Shown here: in pieces, positions 24,354 through 33,922 of the stretch
Numbering within the stretch: the first letter of the stretch is position 1
Layout of the letters: each line of letters starts with the position of its first letter
Assembly: GCA_902550325.1 (NCBI GenBank)
Contig: CACCYT010000007.1
Coordinates: forward strand, 1-35,501
DNA from: an uncultured Bacteroidota bacterium
GTDB taxonomy: Bacteria; Bacteroidota; Bacteroidia; Flavobacteriales; Flavobacteriaceae
Direction of reading: 5' to 3'
Length of the DNA: 35,501 bases
Made by a program: the position numbers and the translations under genes
The notes under the pieces: generated by a model
The model's input: only the letters and a program-made list of their open reading frames with translations
Database searches by the model: none
What the model was told of the DNA's origin: nothing

Positions 24354-26246
24354 TTAATTAGAAAAACCGTGCAGTTTAAGTTCACTGGCAAAAAACTCAT
24401 AAATCATAACCATTGCTAAAGTGTCAAGTTCACAATATTTAAGTAAAGATTGTTTTATTATATTTCTCTCCTCAGATGACATTTCTTGGTACTGGATTTT
24501 AGCATATGCAGTTAAAGCATCCCCTCCATTATTAAGCTTATTTATGTCGCCAACTGGATTTTGAACTTTTGAAAAATCTGGAGCAGGTAATGAAATGTAT
24601 GGATCTAAATTTCCATCTTTAATCCAAATATGATTGCCTGAGAAATTAAGCGATGTTAGATTAATTTCACTAATTGGTTTGGAATATTTTTTATTTACAA
24701 ATTCACAAATTTTTATAACGGCTGGAAGAACAACTTTAATTGAGTTTGAACCTTTCATGTAGGAATCATAAAAATATTTCTTTACGAGGTCACACATATC
24801 GATCATGTCTCTGTCCCCTCTCCAGACTAGTTCACTGTTTTCTTTTTTATTTGTTATTGACTTGATGAAATCCATCAATTCACCTTTATCTTTTTCATCT
24901 GAGTCAATCAACTGATCATAAATTGCATTTAAAATCGAATTTTCATGGGTGGCATATTTAAAAACTGATCCCTTATCATTTTCTAAATCTTTTTTCAATG
25001 ATCTGACAAACTCGTAATTAGGAAACTTTCCAGGCTCTGCATTAATATATTCAGATTTGTGTTGAATGTTTCCATCAGAATATACAATATGATGAGAGTA
25101 CTGAAATGCGATTTGTTCATAGGGATGTCTACCTCTTGTGAAAGGGAGAGCTGATGTGCAAGTTTCAAAATCTATAAAATGTAATGGAAATTTCCATTCA
25201 ACCATTTCATCTCTTAAATTTTCAATATCCAAGTAAAAATCGACTGGCTTGCCAAGGCTTTCAGCTACTCTTTTTTCAATCTGCAACCATTGTCTGCTTT
25301 TTACACTTAAATGATTGTCACGAGTGTCATCAAAATCGGATTTAACTAATTGATCTAGAAAAAATACATTTGATTTGAATAATTTTTTCTGTTTTCTAAA
25401 CTGCCAAAGCTCATATATATTTGGTCGAAGCTTATCGTTCTCACTTATATCAAATTGTTCAATCCAACACTCCCTACAAACATGACCATTATAATTTTTC
25501 CAGTCAATTTCTTTTTGGTTGGTATAAACTTCAGTAAAATTTTCAACTAGCTCAAGGAATGACAAACCATGAATTTTATGAATATCTTTCTCTATTATAT
25601 CGTTAATCAAATCACTAATATTTCTTGATTCCATAATTGGATCTCCAGTATCTTCCAGTGTGTCTACTTTTCTCATTATTCCTGTTCGCACATTTGGATC
25701 TTTGGTAATTTGGAAAAGTTGATTGAGGCCATCAATGCTTGCTTTTTTTGATTTGTCAGCAAGCATTAAATGTGATTCTATTTTATGTTCAGGATAATTT
25801 TTTTTTACCACATATTTTTGAAATGCCAGGTCAAACAAATAAGTTCTCCACTGCTGTCTAATATTACCAGACTTTGATTTAAAAATATTTTCCACTGTTG
25901 AATCAAAAGATTTTGCTTTAACCTCAATGACTTTTATTACATTATCTGTTTTAACTAAAATATCCGTTCTAATAAAAAGGTTTTCATGTAAAAAGGCTGC
26001 CTCATAAATAATGGACTTGGGTTTTTTAATTAAATCACGTGTTTTTTGTAATGAAGTAGCATAATCGTAATCTTCTATTAAAACGCCAGGACTATAGTAT
26101 AGTCTAGATAATTCCTCAGCCTGAAACCCTCCATCAGCAAGAGCATCTAAAAATTCATTTTTATCCTCAGATGATTCATAATCAACGCTAAGCTTTATTG
26201 GGCATTCTAATCCCTTTTTAAATAATGTTTTTGTTAAAAATTTCAA
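24354..26246 (-). CDS. DUF2779 two-nuclease fusion (PD-(D/E)XK plus DEDD exonuclease)
   Basis: This is a 630-residue cytosolic protein. The N-terminal part resembles RecB/Cas4-type PD-(D/E)XK nucleases: a GLECPIKLS motif with Cys15, then FIRTDILVKT (Asp95) and VIEVKAKS (Glu108, Lys110), and later a VCRECW pair (Cys257, Cys260), possibly the rest of a metal site. The C-terminal part is the DUF2779 domain with a DnaQ-like core: HFIDFET (Asp359, Glu361), YATHENS, MIDMCDLVKKYF, GSNSIKVVLPAV and YCELDTLAM (Asp608). Both nuclease active sites look complete. Co-transcribed with the HAD protein. Proteins of this kind are scattered in mobile and defence contexts, but a role is not established. Confidence 0.88.
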   Translation of the reverse strand: MKFLTKTLFKKGLECPIKLSVDYESSEDKNEFLDALADGGFQAEELSRLYYSPGVLIEDYDYATSLQKTRDLIKKPKSIIYEAAFLHENLFIRTDILVKTDNVIKVIEVKAKSFDSTVENIFKSKSGNIRQQWRTYLFDLAFQKYVVKKNYPEHKIESHLMLADKSKKASIDGLNQLFQITKDPNVRTGIMRKVDTLEDTGDPIMESRNISDLINDIIEKDIHKIHGLSFLELVENFTEVYTNQKEIDWKNYNGHVCRECWIEQFDISENDKLRPNIYELWQFRKQKKLFKSNVFFLDQLVKSDFDDTRDNHLSVKSRQWLQIEKRVAESLGKPVDFYLDIENLRDEMVEWKFPLHFIDFETCTSALPFTRGRHPYEQIAFQYSHHIVYSDGNIQHKSEYINAEPGKFPNYEFVRSLKKDLENDKGSVFKYATHENSILNAIYDQLIDSDEKDKGELMDFIKSITNKKENSELVWRGDRDMIDMCDLVKKYFYDSYMKGSNSIKVVLPAVIKICEFVNKKYSKPISEINLTSLNFSGNHIWIKDGNLDPYISLPAPDFSKVQNPVGDINKLNNGGDALTAYAKIQYQEMSSEERNIIKQSLLKYCELDTLAMVMIYEFFASELKLHGFSN

Positions 26247-26343
26247 GAAGTTTTTTTAAAAAAGTACATCATACTATTGTAATTAAATATATTGATTTGA
26301 TATATAATTAATTAACTAATTTTATAAAAAGTGATTATCAAAT

Positions 26344-26622
26344 ATGAATAAATATAGTCATTTGAATAGAGTCCAAATGTTGGAAATTTGTAAAATTATT
26401 CATCCTGATACAATATGGGAATTTTTTCAGTATTTAGATAATGATGGAGAAGGTGGTGATGACTGTTTTGAATTTACTGCCAAAGACCAATCATGTATTC
26501 AATTTAATATTCACCAACCAGAAGATGATGAAATAAGGTGTTATCTAAGGGGGGATTGGGATAACGACGAAGTTCCTGAGGATAAAATTGATATGATTGA
26601 TACATATCTAAGCTTAATTTGA
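26344..26622 (+). CDS. Small acidic protein of unknown function
   Basis: The 92-residue product has 22 Asp/Glu against 7 Lys/Arg. An N-terminal helical part (MNKYSHLNRVQMLEICKII) is followed by DNDGEGGDDCFEF and an RGDWDNDEVPEDKIDMID tail. No secretion signal or known domain. It is 20 nt upstream of the PD-(D/E)XK-like gene on the same strand, so the two are probably co-transcribed. A highly acidic partner of a nuclease could be an inhibitor or DNA mimic, but this is only a possibility. Confidence 0.68.
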   Translation: MNKYSHLNRVQMLEICKIIHPDTIWEFFQYLDNDGEGGDDCFEFTAKDQSCIQFNIHQPEDDEIRCYLRGDWDNDEVPEDKIDMIDTYLSLI

Positions 26623-26642
26623 TTTATTAATAAAATACAATT

Positions 26643-27386
26643 ATGATTAATAAGGTTGAAAATGTAATTAAAGAATTTTTCAATAAAGAAAAATTTAATC
26701 CCAAAACTTTTATGTCTAGTATGAATGAAGAAACTTATTATAACGAAGCAAATCTGCAACATGATCTTGCTTTGTATATTAAAGAAAATGAAGAAATAAA
26801 TAATGATATTGAGCTTAGACTTGAATACCCTGTAACTAGATTATTCGATAATAATGATTTGATATTGTCTAAAAAGGAAATAGATATAATTATCAAGTTA
26901 AAAAAGAAAAAAAAAGATTTTGAGGATGAATTTTTAATTGTTGAGTTAAAATATCTGAAAAAAAGTGATGGAATACCACTTGCTTTATTAGGTTCGCTAA
27001 AGGATATTCTATTTTGTGAACAAATAAAATTTATAAATAGAAGGCATGATAATTATAAGAAAAGAAAACTCCATTTTATAACCATATTGCTTACAGATAA
27101 ACTTAATTGGACATCAAATAAACATATTTACGGAACTTTCAAATTAATGGAAACTATCAATAAACCGAAGGTTAATTTTAATTTAAAAAAAGACTCAATT
27201 TGCTACTCAAATCCAATTAATATCATAAAAAAAGGTTTTAAAGACATAAAAGAAAGGATTGAGAAAAGCAAAGAATTGAAAGATTTTTATTCAGTTGGTG
27301 ATAATAAAATAGTATTTAAAGAAGAGCATAAAATTTTTTGGAAAAAAATTAATGGAAAATGGTTGTATTACATTAATAAATTTTAA
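26643..27386 (+). CDS. PD-(D/E)XK nuclease-like protein
   Basis: The 247-residue, Lys-rich protein has a layout typical of small PD-(D/E)XK enzymes: an N-terminal helix with Glu36 (YYNEANLQHDLALYI), LEYPVTRLF, then KKEIDIIIKL with Asp81, and FLIVELKYLK with Glu101 and Lys103. The spacing D-x19-E-x-K is within the family range. A C-terminal basic stretch (about 185-247) could bind nucleic acid. No family name can be given. Upstream is a small acidic gene (20 nt); downstream is a 190-nt gap without genes. Confidence 0.7.
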   Translation: MINKVENVIKEFFNKEKFNPKTFMSSMNEETYYNEANLQHDLALYIKENEEINNDIELRLEYPVTRLFDNNDLILSKKEIDIIIKLKKKKKDFEDEFLIVELKYLKKSDGIPLALLGSLKDILFCEQIKFINRRHDNYKKRKLHFITILLTDKLNWTSNKHIYGTFKLMETINKPKVNFNLKKDSICYSNPINIIKKGFKDIKERIEKSKELKDFYSVGDNKIVFKEEHKIFWKKINGKWLYYINKF

Positions 27387-27490
27387 TGGTTACTTACATT
27401 TTGATTTCTTGTAATATTTTTAATTTAAGGATTGGATTACAAAATCAATAAAATAAGTAAACCTATTAATTCTTCTAATTGGTTTTTTTT

Positions 27491-27504
27491 TTAGTTTAAA
27501 CTAA
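27491..27504. promoter_or_regulatory. 14-bp palindrome in a 190-nt gap
   Basis: TTAGTTTAAACTAA at 27491-27504 is a perfect palindrome. It lies in the 27387-27576 gap, about 70 nt upstream of the membrane-protein gene at 27577, a position suited to an operator. In an AT-rich genome a palindrome of this kind can also arise by chance. The rest of the gap has T- and A-runs but no ORF or RNA that I can support. Confidence 0.3.
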
Positions 27505-27576
27505 TTAAATTTATTTGAATGAGATACATTAAAATTATCAGCGGCTGGAAAAATCTTGAAACTAACTAATTAAAAT

Positions 27577-28407
27577 ATGGGAACTAAAAAGTTTGTCGAA
27601 ATATTTAAATACACATTATTAGTAATCTCAGGATTTTTATCTCATGTATTCACCCTTTTTGCTACTTTAAAGTTTGAATTTGTGAAAGCAGAATTGGGTG
27701 GATTTGTGGCTTATTTTGGTGTAACAATTGAAGCACTTTTAATAGCGACCATTTTCTTTATTTTTTATCCTAAGTACGCAATCGGCGATACAAAACAGAT
27801 AGAGAAAAAGGGCTACAGCAAGTGGAATAATATAAATTGGATTGCTATTGGAGGCCTTCTAGGCTATATATATGTAGTGCAAAGAAGAAGTAATTCAGCA
27901 AAATACTTAGCAATTTTAATCGATAAACTAGATAAAAACATCATTCCATCTAGCGAACTAATGAAAGATTCTGGGTTTAGTAGCAAACATCCGCTTTGGA
28001 ATAAATATTTAGAATTAAAGTCAAATAAAGTTGATGCAGATAAAAAATTAGCTGAAAAAAGAAAAAGAAAAGCTGAAGAAACCAAGAAGAGAAAAGCAGA
28101 AGAAAAGGAAAAAAGAGAGGAAGAAAAAAAGAATAGGCTATTGGCATTTAAGAAAAAATATGGTGAAGATGCAACTAGAGCATTAGCTGGAAAGATATGG
28201 GTTAACATGTCTTTTGAACTATATAGACAGGCTCAAGTGATACGGCCAAAAGGTAGAAAATTTGGTAAAAAATTTGAAAATGTAGTTAATGGCGAGGAAA
28301 GGCATAAATACCGATTTGACCCTTATGAAAATAGACAGGGTAAAACATCCTACAACTTCGAGGTTGATACAAAAGATGGATTAATTACCGGATGGAAAGA
28401 ATTGTAA
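27577..28407 (+). CDS. Membrane protein with coiled coil and BamE-like C-terminal domain (copy 1)
   Basis: The 276-residue protein has two N-terminal membrane helices (about 10-30 and 42-68) and a further hydrophobic patch near 88-102. A Lys/Glu/Arg-rich coiled coil spans about 147-190. Residues 192-276 form a small domain beginning KKYGEDATRALAGKIWVNM and ending YNFEVDTKDGLITGWKEL. The pattern 'GkI..gM..el...a' then 'Y.......y.fe...g.l.gw' resembles the SmpA/BamE fold, a guess from layout. The next gene carries the same 85-residue domain. Function unknown; probably in the envelope. Confidence 0.72.
   Translation: MGTKKFVEIFKYTLLVISGFLSHVFTLFATLKFEFVKAELGGFVAYFGVTIEALLIATIFFIFYPKYAIGDTKQIEKKGYSKWNNINWIAIGGLLGYIYVVQRRSNSAKYLAILIDKLDKNIIPSSELMKDSGFSSKHPLWNKYLELKSNKVDADKKLAEKRKRKAEETKKRKAEEKEKREEEKKNRLLAFKKKYGEDATRALAGKIWVNMSFELYRQAQVIRPKGRKFGKKFENVVNGEERHKYRFDPYENRQGKTSYNFEVDTKDGLITGWKEL
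28150..28404 (+). repeat. Duplicated domain-coding segment, copy 1
   Basis: This 255-nt segment codes for 85 C-terminal residues; copy 2 lies at 28815-29072. By direct comparison 77 of 85 residues are identical, with one single-codon indel. The upstream parts of the two genes are not similar. Confidence 0.9.
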
Positions 28408-28424
28408 ATTTGTAAATTTAAATT

Positions 28425-29084
28425 ATGAAAAGTAATAAAAAATATGTTAAGTGGGTTATTCTTTGGGGTATATTATTTTGGGTACCTTTTATAGCTGGAG
28501 CTAATGAACAAGAACTTCCAGCATTACCAATTGTAACTATTGGATCATTATTCGGAATAATAGCATTCACAATGAATGACAAAGGTCATGGAAAAATTAA
28601 TAATTTATTTTGGGGAGCCTTTGCAAATATAGCAGGATTGATATACGTAGGGTCCAGAGGTTATAAGAAGGGGTCTAGTGCTTACAAACAAAAAGTAAAT
28701 GCAGAAAAAGAAAGAAGAAATCAATTAGCAAAACAACATGCAAAACAAAAAGCTGCAATTAGAAATGCAGAAATTGAAAGAAAGAAACAATATACTAAAG
28801 CAGCTACAGGATTAAAGAAGAAATATGGCAATGAGGATGCAACTAGAGCATTAGCTGGAAAGATATGGGTTAATATGCCATTTGAATTATATAGAGAGGC
28901 TCAAGCGATACGACCAGAAGGAAGGAAATTTGGTAAAAAATTTGAGAATGTAGTTAATGGCGAGGAGAGACATAAATACCGATTTGACCCATATGAAAAT
29001 AGACAGGGTAAAACTTCTTACAATTATGAGATTGATACAAAAGCTGGATTAATTACAGGGTGGAAAAACCTTGAAGATAATTAA
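28425..29084 (+). CDS. Membrane protein with coiled coil and BamE-like C-terminal domain (copy 2)
   Basis: The 219-residue product has two or three membrane helices (about 8-28, 34-53 and 62-82), a basic and Glu-rich coiled coil (about 90-130) and the same C-terminal domain as its upstream neighbour, residues 131-216. Its N-terminal membrane part is unrelated in sequence to that of copy 1. Spacing to copy 1 is 17 nt, so they are co-transcribed. Its stop is 5 nt from the stop of the convergent STAND ATPase gene. Function unknown; a two-component envelope complex of the two paralogues is a reasonable hypothesis. Confidence 0.72.
   Translation: MKSNKKYVKWVILWGILFWVPFIAGANEQELPALPIVTIGSLFGIIAFTMNDKGHGKINNLFWGAFANIAGLIYVGSRGYKKGSSAYKQKVNAEKERRNQLAKQHAKQKAAIRNAEIERKKQYTKAATGLKKKYGNEDATRALAGKIWVNMPFELYREAQAIRPEGRKFGKKFENVVNGEERHKYRFDPYENRQGKTSYNYEIDTKAGLITGWKNLEDN
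28815..29072 (+). repeat. Duplicated domain-coding segment, copy 2
   Basis: This segment of 258 nt repeats 28150-28404 in the same orientation about 665 nt downstream. Long runs are identical at DNA level, including the part coding GKKFENVVNGEERHKYRFDP. This suggests a recent duplication or gene conversion limited to the domain. Confidence 0.9.
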
Positions 29085-29089
29085 TGTAA

Positions 29090-32000
29090 TTATGATGTTG
29101 AAATTAATTTTTTAGCCTCTTCAATTAGTCTGATCTCAGTTTTTGTGAATTTTTTTTCTAATTTTTCTAGTTTTTTTAATGAGTCACTAATCAATTTTGA
29201 ACCTTTGATTGATTTATTATAAACTAAATTTATTCCTTTCTCAAGCTGACTCAAGTTATATAATTTAGGGAATGTGTAGTAGTAATCAGATGCTTTATCA
29301 ATCATTTCAATTGCTGCCTTATATTTTTTTTGCATTGATAAACATCTTGCGTGATTTAAAATACATTGGCCATAGCCAATTATGGTAAGTCTCTCTCTTC
29401 CTGATCGTGTATAAAATAATTCTTTTGGATCTTTAGAAAGTGGTACTAGCTCACCATTTATGAAATCCCACTTAGGAGGTACTCTTTCTATATAATTTTT
29501 TTTGTGGAAATCTAATGCTTTCAAGGTATAATCTAAAGCATTTTTAAATGATTTCTTTTTTAAATATAAACTTGAAAGTTTTTGATAACGTTGTGCTAGC
29601 TGAGAGTGGCTAACATTTAGACTTAAACTTAATGATTGTTTAGTTTCATCATCAAATTCCTCAAAATCTTTTCTTTTAGATAAATAATAATTGATTGCCT
29701 TATTCCAAATAGTTATACAATCATTAAAAAAATCAGGACAATTTGGTGTATGTTCTGTATGCCACTCTAAATCATTAGCAATATTTACACATGCTTTATC
29801 AAACTCACTAGATTCTTCACCAAAATCAGTTTTTAATCTGTTTAAATAATCTAATTGTAGATTTTTATATGTTTTTAAATCTTGCTTCTGAAGATAATAT
29901 AGTTTTTCTGCATCTAAAAACCACATTGAAGCTTTATTAACAGAGCCTTTGTCTAAAATTTTGGCTAAGAATTTTTTTGCATCTTCAAAGTTTTTTTCAG
30001 CAATTTCTGGGTTTTGATTAATATACAATTTACCGGGTCTTAAAACACCATTATTAAAATTATAATAGGTTTCTTTTTTAAAGCCTTTACATTTACTGAG
30101 AATAAACTTTATAAAAGTTAATACCCAGGCTTCATTGATTTTACCATCATTTTTCAACCTTTGATTATATAGCTTAAATACTTCGTTTGATTTTACACCG
30201 TCTTTAAAGTTTAGATGACAATAATTCAGATAACTATTAACACAGTCATATAAAAACTTCGGATTTTGATCTTTTAAACTATCAATTAGAGACTTATATT
30301 TATCAAATAATTCATCAATTTTTTCTTGAGATTCACCAACAGTTCTAGCAGCCTTTTCAATTTCCCATAGTTTTTGTTCCCTAACTGCTAATTTGTGGAA
30401 CTTTGTAGATTTTAATTGGTCAACAGCATATTCAAACATTACTTTTTGTCCTTCTTCTATTTCTTTTTGTCTTTTTTCATATTCTCCAGAAATAATCATT
30501 TCGACTTCATCATCAAGAGACAAATTTATTTTTCCAAGATCTTTAATAAAATAAATTAGAGATAGGCCGTTTAACTTGGTTGGAAATTTGCTAAGCGTAT
30601 TAGTAAAGCTATTGAAATTATTGCCTGAAAATCCAACCCTGGTTGTAGTTACAACAGAAGTTGATGAAGTATCCATAATTTCACCATTTAAAATAATCAG
30701 TAACCTTAAATCATTTGATAGCTGATCAGTATTAATTCCAGGCGGAAGAGGGATTTTAGACTTTCTTTTTTCTTCCTCAGCTAGTTCATCTAATATTTTA
30801 GTCTTTTCAGCAAATGAAAAATTAATATCATCAGCAATTATTCTTAGTTTTTTTACTAAATCTGAAAGCTCATTAAATTTTTTCTTGTTAAGTAAATTTG
30901 CAAAAGCATCAAGTTTTCCTAATTTTTTTAAATATAAATACCTACATATAAGATCTAAAATTAGTTTATTGCAATTTACTCTGTAATGTTCTATTGAGCC
31001 AAGTGTAAGCATTCTCCTGATTACTTTTAGTACGTCTTCGGTATCGTATTTTTCTGGATTTTTAATTATATCCGATTGTAATTCTAGATATCTTTTATTA
31101 TACTCAATAATTATTTGTTTTTCTCCTTCATCTTTTATTGAGGCGTCTTTAAAATATGATTTCAATGCACTAACAATTCTTCTGTCTTTGAACTCATAAA
31201 AATTATCTTGGCTGGATACATCAATTAGAAGATTTTTATTTACGGCATTTTCTAAGAAATCAAGTACATCTAGTAGTTTATAGCCCCATACCTGAGCAAG
31301 AATATCTGCGTCAAATTTATTTCCTATGACTGATGCGCTTTCAAGTATTCTCCTCCACTTAGGGTCGAAGGTTTCAAAAATGGTGTGATAATAACTATCA
31401 ACATCCTCGTCTGGGGGCAGTGATTCAATATCCACTGTCTTTGTTAAGAGATATCCATCGGGTGAATATTTAAGTGAACCATCTGAAATCCAAGACTCTA
31501 AAACTTTAAAAATATACAAAGGGGTTAATCTTCCATTTTCTGTTTCGGATTTTAATTTTTCATCTAATTCATTAAATAAAGTATTAATTTGATTCATTGA
31601 ACTAGTGGCAATTCTAAACTTATTTTTTTCAGTGCTTAAATTTTTAACAAAGTCCGTAAGGTTAAATGAATTGGTGTCCAACAAATCCATAATGTGAAAT
31701 GGATTATTGGTTTCTTGATTTAAATTATCTAACTCCGTTCTAAGTTTTTCATAGTTCAACCCACGAAATAATCCTTTTATTTCTGATCGAACTGAAATTA
31801 AAATACAAAGGTTTTTTCTTAAAAATGTATTTCTATTTACAGTCTTTATAAAATGCTTAAGTAATGTTAATGTTTCTGGATCAATCCAGTGAATATCCTC
31901 CATTATAAATAAAACTTTTTTATTTATAATTGTCAGTTTATCCAGTATCTCAAGTGAAATTTCATTCATCGTTTTTTCTGAACTATTATTGAAATCTGAA

Positions 32001-33913
32001 AAATTAATTGGGATTCCTGCCTTGTCACTTGCAATATTTATAATACCCTTTGTAATTTTATCTGTTGATTCTGTTCTACTATTCCAATCTTCACCGATCA
32101 AACCACTAAAAGCCTCTAAAAAAGGCTCAAACGAAACTTTATTTTCATCTTGAATCTCATCACAATCACCAATAAAAACTTTCCAATTATTTTTCTCGAA
32201 AGATTTTATAGCTTGATTTAAGCTTCTTGTTTTACCAATCCCCATAGGACCATTTACTAACATTATATTCAAATCATCTGTCATATTCTGATCAACAGTT
32301 TTATAAATTGAATTATTTGGATTCATAACGCTTTTAATATATGGTACGTTAAGAATTGTACTTTCAACAGAATTTTTTGATCTTTTTTCGAATAATTTAT
32401 CAAGAAAATTATCTAATAAATTATTGATTATTGAAATTGGTGCTATAATTATAAAACTCAAAAATAAATTTTGAATTGAAAGTTCAAAAATTATTATTCT
32501 ATTAAAGATTATCAGTGCTATTAAGCCAAGAGTTAATCCTATAATTGCTTGGCTCCTCTTGTATGTGTTTCTAGTTTTTATTCCATATTGATAATATGAT
32601 TTACCAAGTAAATTACCAATCAAAAGGGTTATAAATATTAGAAGTATATTAATTAAAAAAGGATATGTTTCATATTGAATAAAGTAAAAAATAAAAATTG
32701 GAAAGTATGTAGCGTACAAACAAGAATTAGCAAAAAAAGTATAACCTAAGGATGTATGAAAACCGTCAATATTTAATCTGTTAACAATAAACAAATTAAT
32801 AACAATTGGTAAGAAACTCATTAAAATTGTTAGTGATACAATCCATAGCTTGAAGGATAATTCACCTATGTCAGTATCTGATCTGGGTATAATGTATGAG
32901 GATATATAGATCATTAAAAATGATAAAATAATTGGGACAAGAAAATATAATGCCACGTACTTAAGCTTATTTAATACTGAAACCAATAATTCAATATTCG
33001 AGTCTTTTGAAGAAAGAAAAATATTTTTTCTATTTATAAAAATTAATGATAGACCATAAGCAAATGAAACAAAAATTATTGCCAAAAATAAAACAACCAG
33101 AAGCTCTAAAATTAAAGGCAAGCTAGTTTTATCCACGCTAAAACCTCGAGTAAAAACTGATGCTTTTAAACCCTCATTTTTTTCATATATTTTAAAATCA
33201 GTATTTGCTAGCCAAATTTTGTTTTCAATTATATCAAGGTTATTCACTGTAAAAATTCCAAGTCGATCTAAGTTTAAATATTTCATCAATCGATTAATAC
33301 TATTTTCATTTAATGAACCATTTACCAACTCTTTTGCATCATCATATCCAATTATATCATTTAGCAACTCAGGTGAAATAATAAAATGTTTGGTATTTGA
33401 AATTAATGTCTGATTAATAATTTCGAATGTTTCTTCATCACAATTTTCCTTTATGATTATAGAATTAATTCTGTATTCAGATAATGGAGCATTACCTAAA
33501 AATTTATATTTGGATTCTAGAAGTTTTGAGAGAGCATCATCAAAAGCATACTCAACAGGTGGATCTATAAACCCAAAGTATTCTGGTAGTCCTGAATAAA
33601 AGTCAAAAAATTCAATTTTACTTATTACATCGTTACTAATTGCATTTTTAGTAAGTAATAGAGATTTTTCAATCTCAGATGCAAATCTGTTAGTGTTATC
33701 ATATTTTTTTATAGAATCAATATATTTTAAAGATAGATTTAGAAAATACTCATTATTAAAAGTCTGTCTTGAAATATATCTCAGAGAATTTACATGTCTT
33801 TTAAATCTTTCAATCTTGACTGAGTCATTTTCAAAAGTCACATGATTTTCTGATGAGAATAAAAACATGGAAAAGGACAAAAACAAAAAATAATAAACCA
33901 GGTTTTTTTTCAA
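29090..33913 (-). CDS. Giant membrane-anchored STAND ATPase with TPR tail
   Basis: There is no ATG near the 5' end. A TTG at 33913 gives MKKNLVYYFLFLSFSMFLFSS, a proper signal or anchor segment; a TTG at 33931 would add six residues, and the numbers below count from it. Residues 25-270 form an extracytoplasmic domain of unknown type. Between 271 and about 510 lie roughly seven membrane helices. The cytosolic part has a Walker A motif GPMGIGKT (561-568) and a Walker B motif VLFIMEDIHWID (673-684), followed by LISVRSE, as in AAA_16/STAND NTPases. The rest is helical, with TPR-like repeats near 1437-1475 and again near the C-terminus. STAND ATPases switch on by ligand binding; here a membrane and envelope sensor is fused on. 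Function unknown; the domain order is unusual. Confidence 0.85.
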   Translation of the reverse strand: MKKNLVYYFLFLSFSMFLFSSENHVTFENDSVKIERFKRHVNSLRYISRQTFNNEYFLNLSLKYIDSIKKYDNTNRFASEIEKSLLLTKNAISNDVISKIEFFDFYSGLPEYFGFIDPPVEYAFDDALSKLLESKYKFLGNAPLSEYRINSIIIKENCDEETFEIINQTLISNTKHFIISPELLNDIIGYDDAKELVNGSLNENSINRLMKYLNLDRLGIFTVNNLDIIENKIWLANTDFKIYEKNEGLKASVFTRGFSVDKTSLPLILELLVVLFLAIIFVSFAYGLSLIFINRKNIFLSSKDSNIELLVSVLNKLKYVALYFLVPIILSFLMIYISSYIIPRSDTDIGELSFKLWIVSLTILMSFLPIVINLFIVNRLNIDGFHTSLGYTFFANSCLYATYFPIFIFYFIQYETYPFLINILLIFITLLIGNLLGKSYYQYGIKTRNTYKRSQAIIGLTLGLIALIIFNRIIIFELSIQNLFLSFIIIAPISIINNLLDNFLDKLFEKRSKNSVESTILNVPYIKSVMNPNNSIYKTVDQNMTDDLNIMLVNGPMGIGKTRSLNQAIKSFEKNNWKVFIGDCDEIQDENKVSFEPFLEAFSGLIGEDWNSRTESTDKITKGIINIASDKAGIPINFSDFNNSSEKTMNEISLEILDKLTIINKKVLFIMEDIHWIDPETLTLLKHFIKTVNRNTFLRKNLCILISVRSEIKGLFRGLNYEKLRTELDNLNQETNNPFHIMDLLDTNSFNLTDFVKNLSTEKNKFRIATSSMNQINTLFNELDEKLKSETENGRLTPLYIFKVLESWISDGSLKYSPDGYLLTKTVDIESLPPDEDVDSYYHTIFETFDPKWRRILESASVIGNKFDADILAQVWGYKLLDVLDFLENAVNKNLLIDVSSQDNFYEFKDRRIVSALKSYFKDASIKDEGEKQIIIEYNKRYLELQSDIIKNPEKYDTEDVLKVIRRMLTLGSIEHYRVNCNKLILDLICRYLYLKKLGKLDAFANLLNKKKFNELSDLVKKLRIIADDINFSFAEKTKILDELAEEEKRKSKIPLPPGINTDQLSNDLRLLIILNGEIMDTSSTSVVTTTRVGFSGNNFNSFTNTLSKFPTKLNGLSLIYFIKDLGKINLSLDDEVEMIISGEYEKRQKEIEEGQKVMFEYAVDQLKSTKFHKLAVREQKLWEIEKAARTVGESQEKIDELFDKYKSLIDSLKDQNPKFLYDCVNSYLNYCHLNFKDGVKSNEVFKLYNQRLKNDGKINEAWVLTFIKFILSKCKGFKKETYYNFNNGVLRPGKLYINQNPEIAEKNFEDAKKFLAKILDKGSVNKASMWFLDAEKLYYLQKQDLKTYKNLQLDYLNRLKTDFGEESSEFDKACVNIANDLEWHTEHTPNCPDFFNDCITIWNKAINYYLSKRKDFEEFDDETKQSLSLSLNVSHSQLAQRYQKLSSLYLKKKSFKNALDYTLKALDFHKKNYIERVPPKWDFINGELVPLSKDPKELFYTRSGRERLTIIGYGQCILNHARCLSMQKKYKAAIEMIDKASDYYYTFPKLYNLSQLEKGINLVYNKSIKGSKLISDSLKKLEKLEKKFTKTEIRLIEEAKKLISTS

Positions 33914-33922
33914 AATATAATT

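Noticed and set aside
27387-27576. A gene in the 190-nt gap before 27577.
   Set aside because: No open frame of useful length with a plausible start was found; only AT-rich sequence and the 14-bp palindrome.
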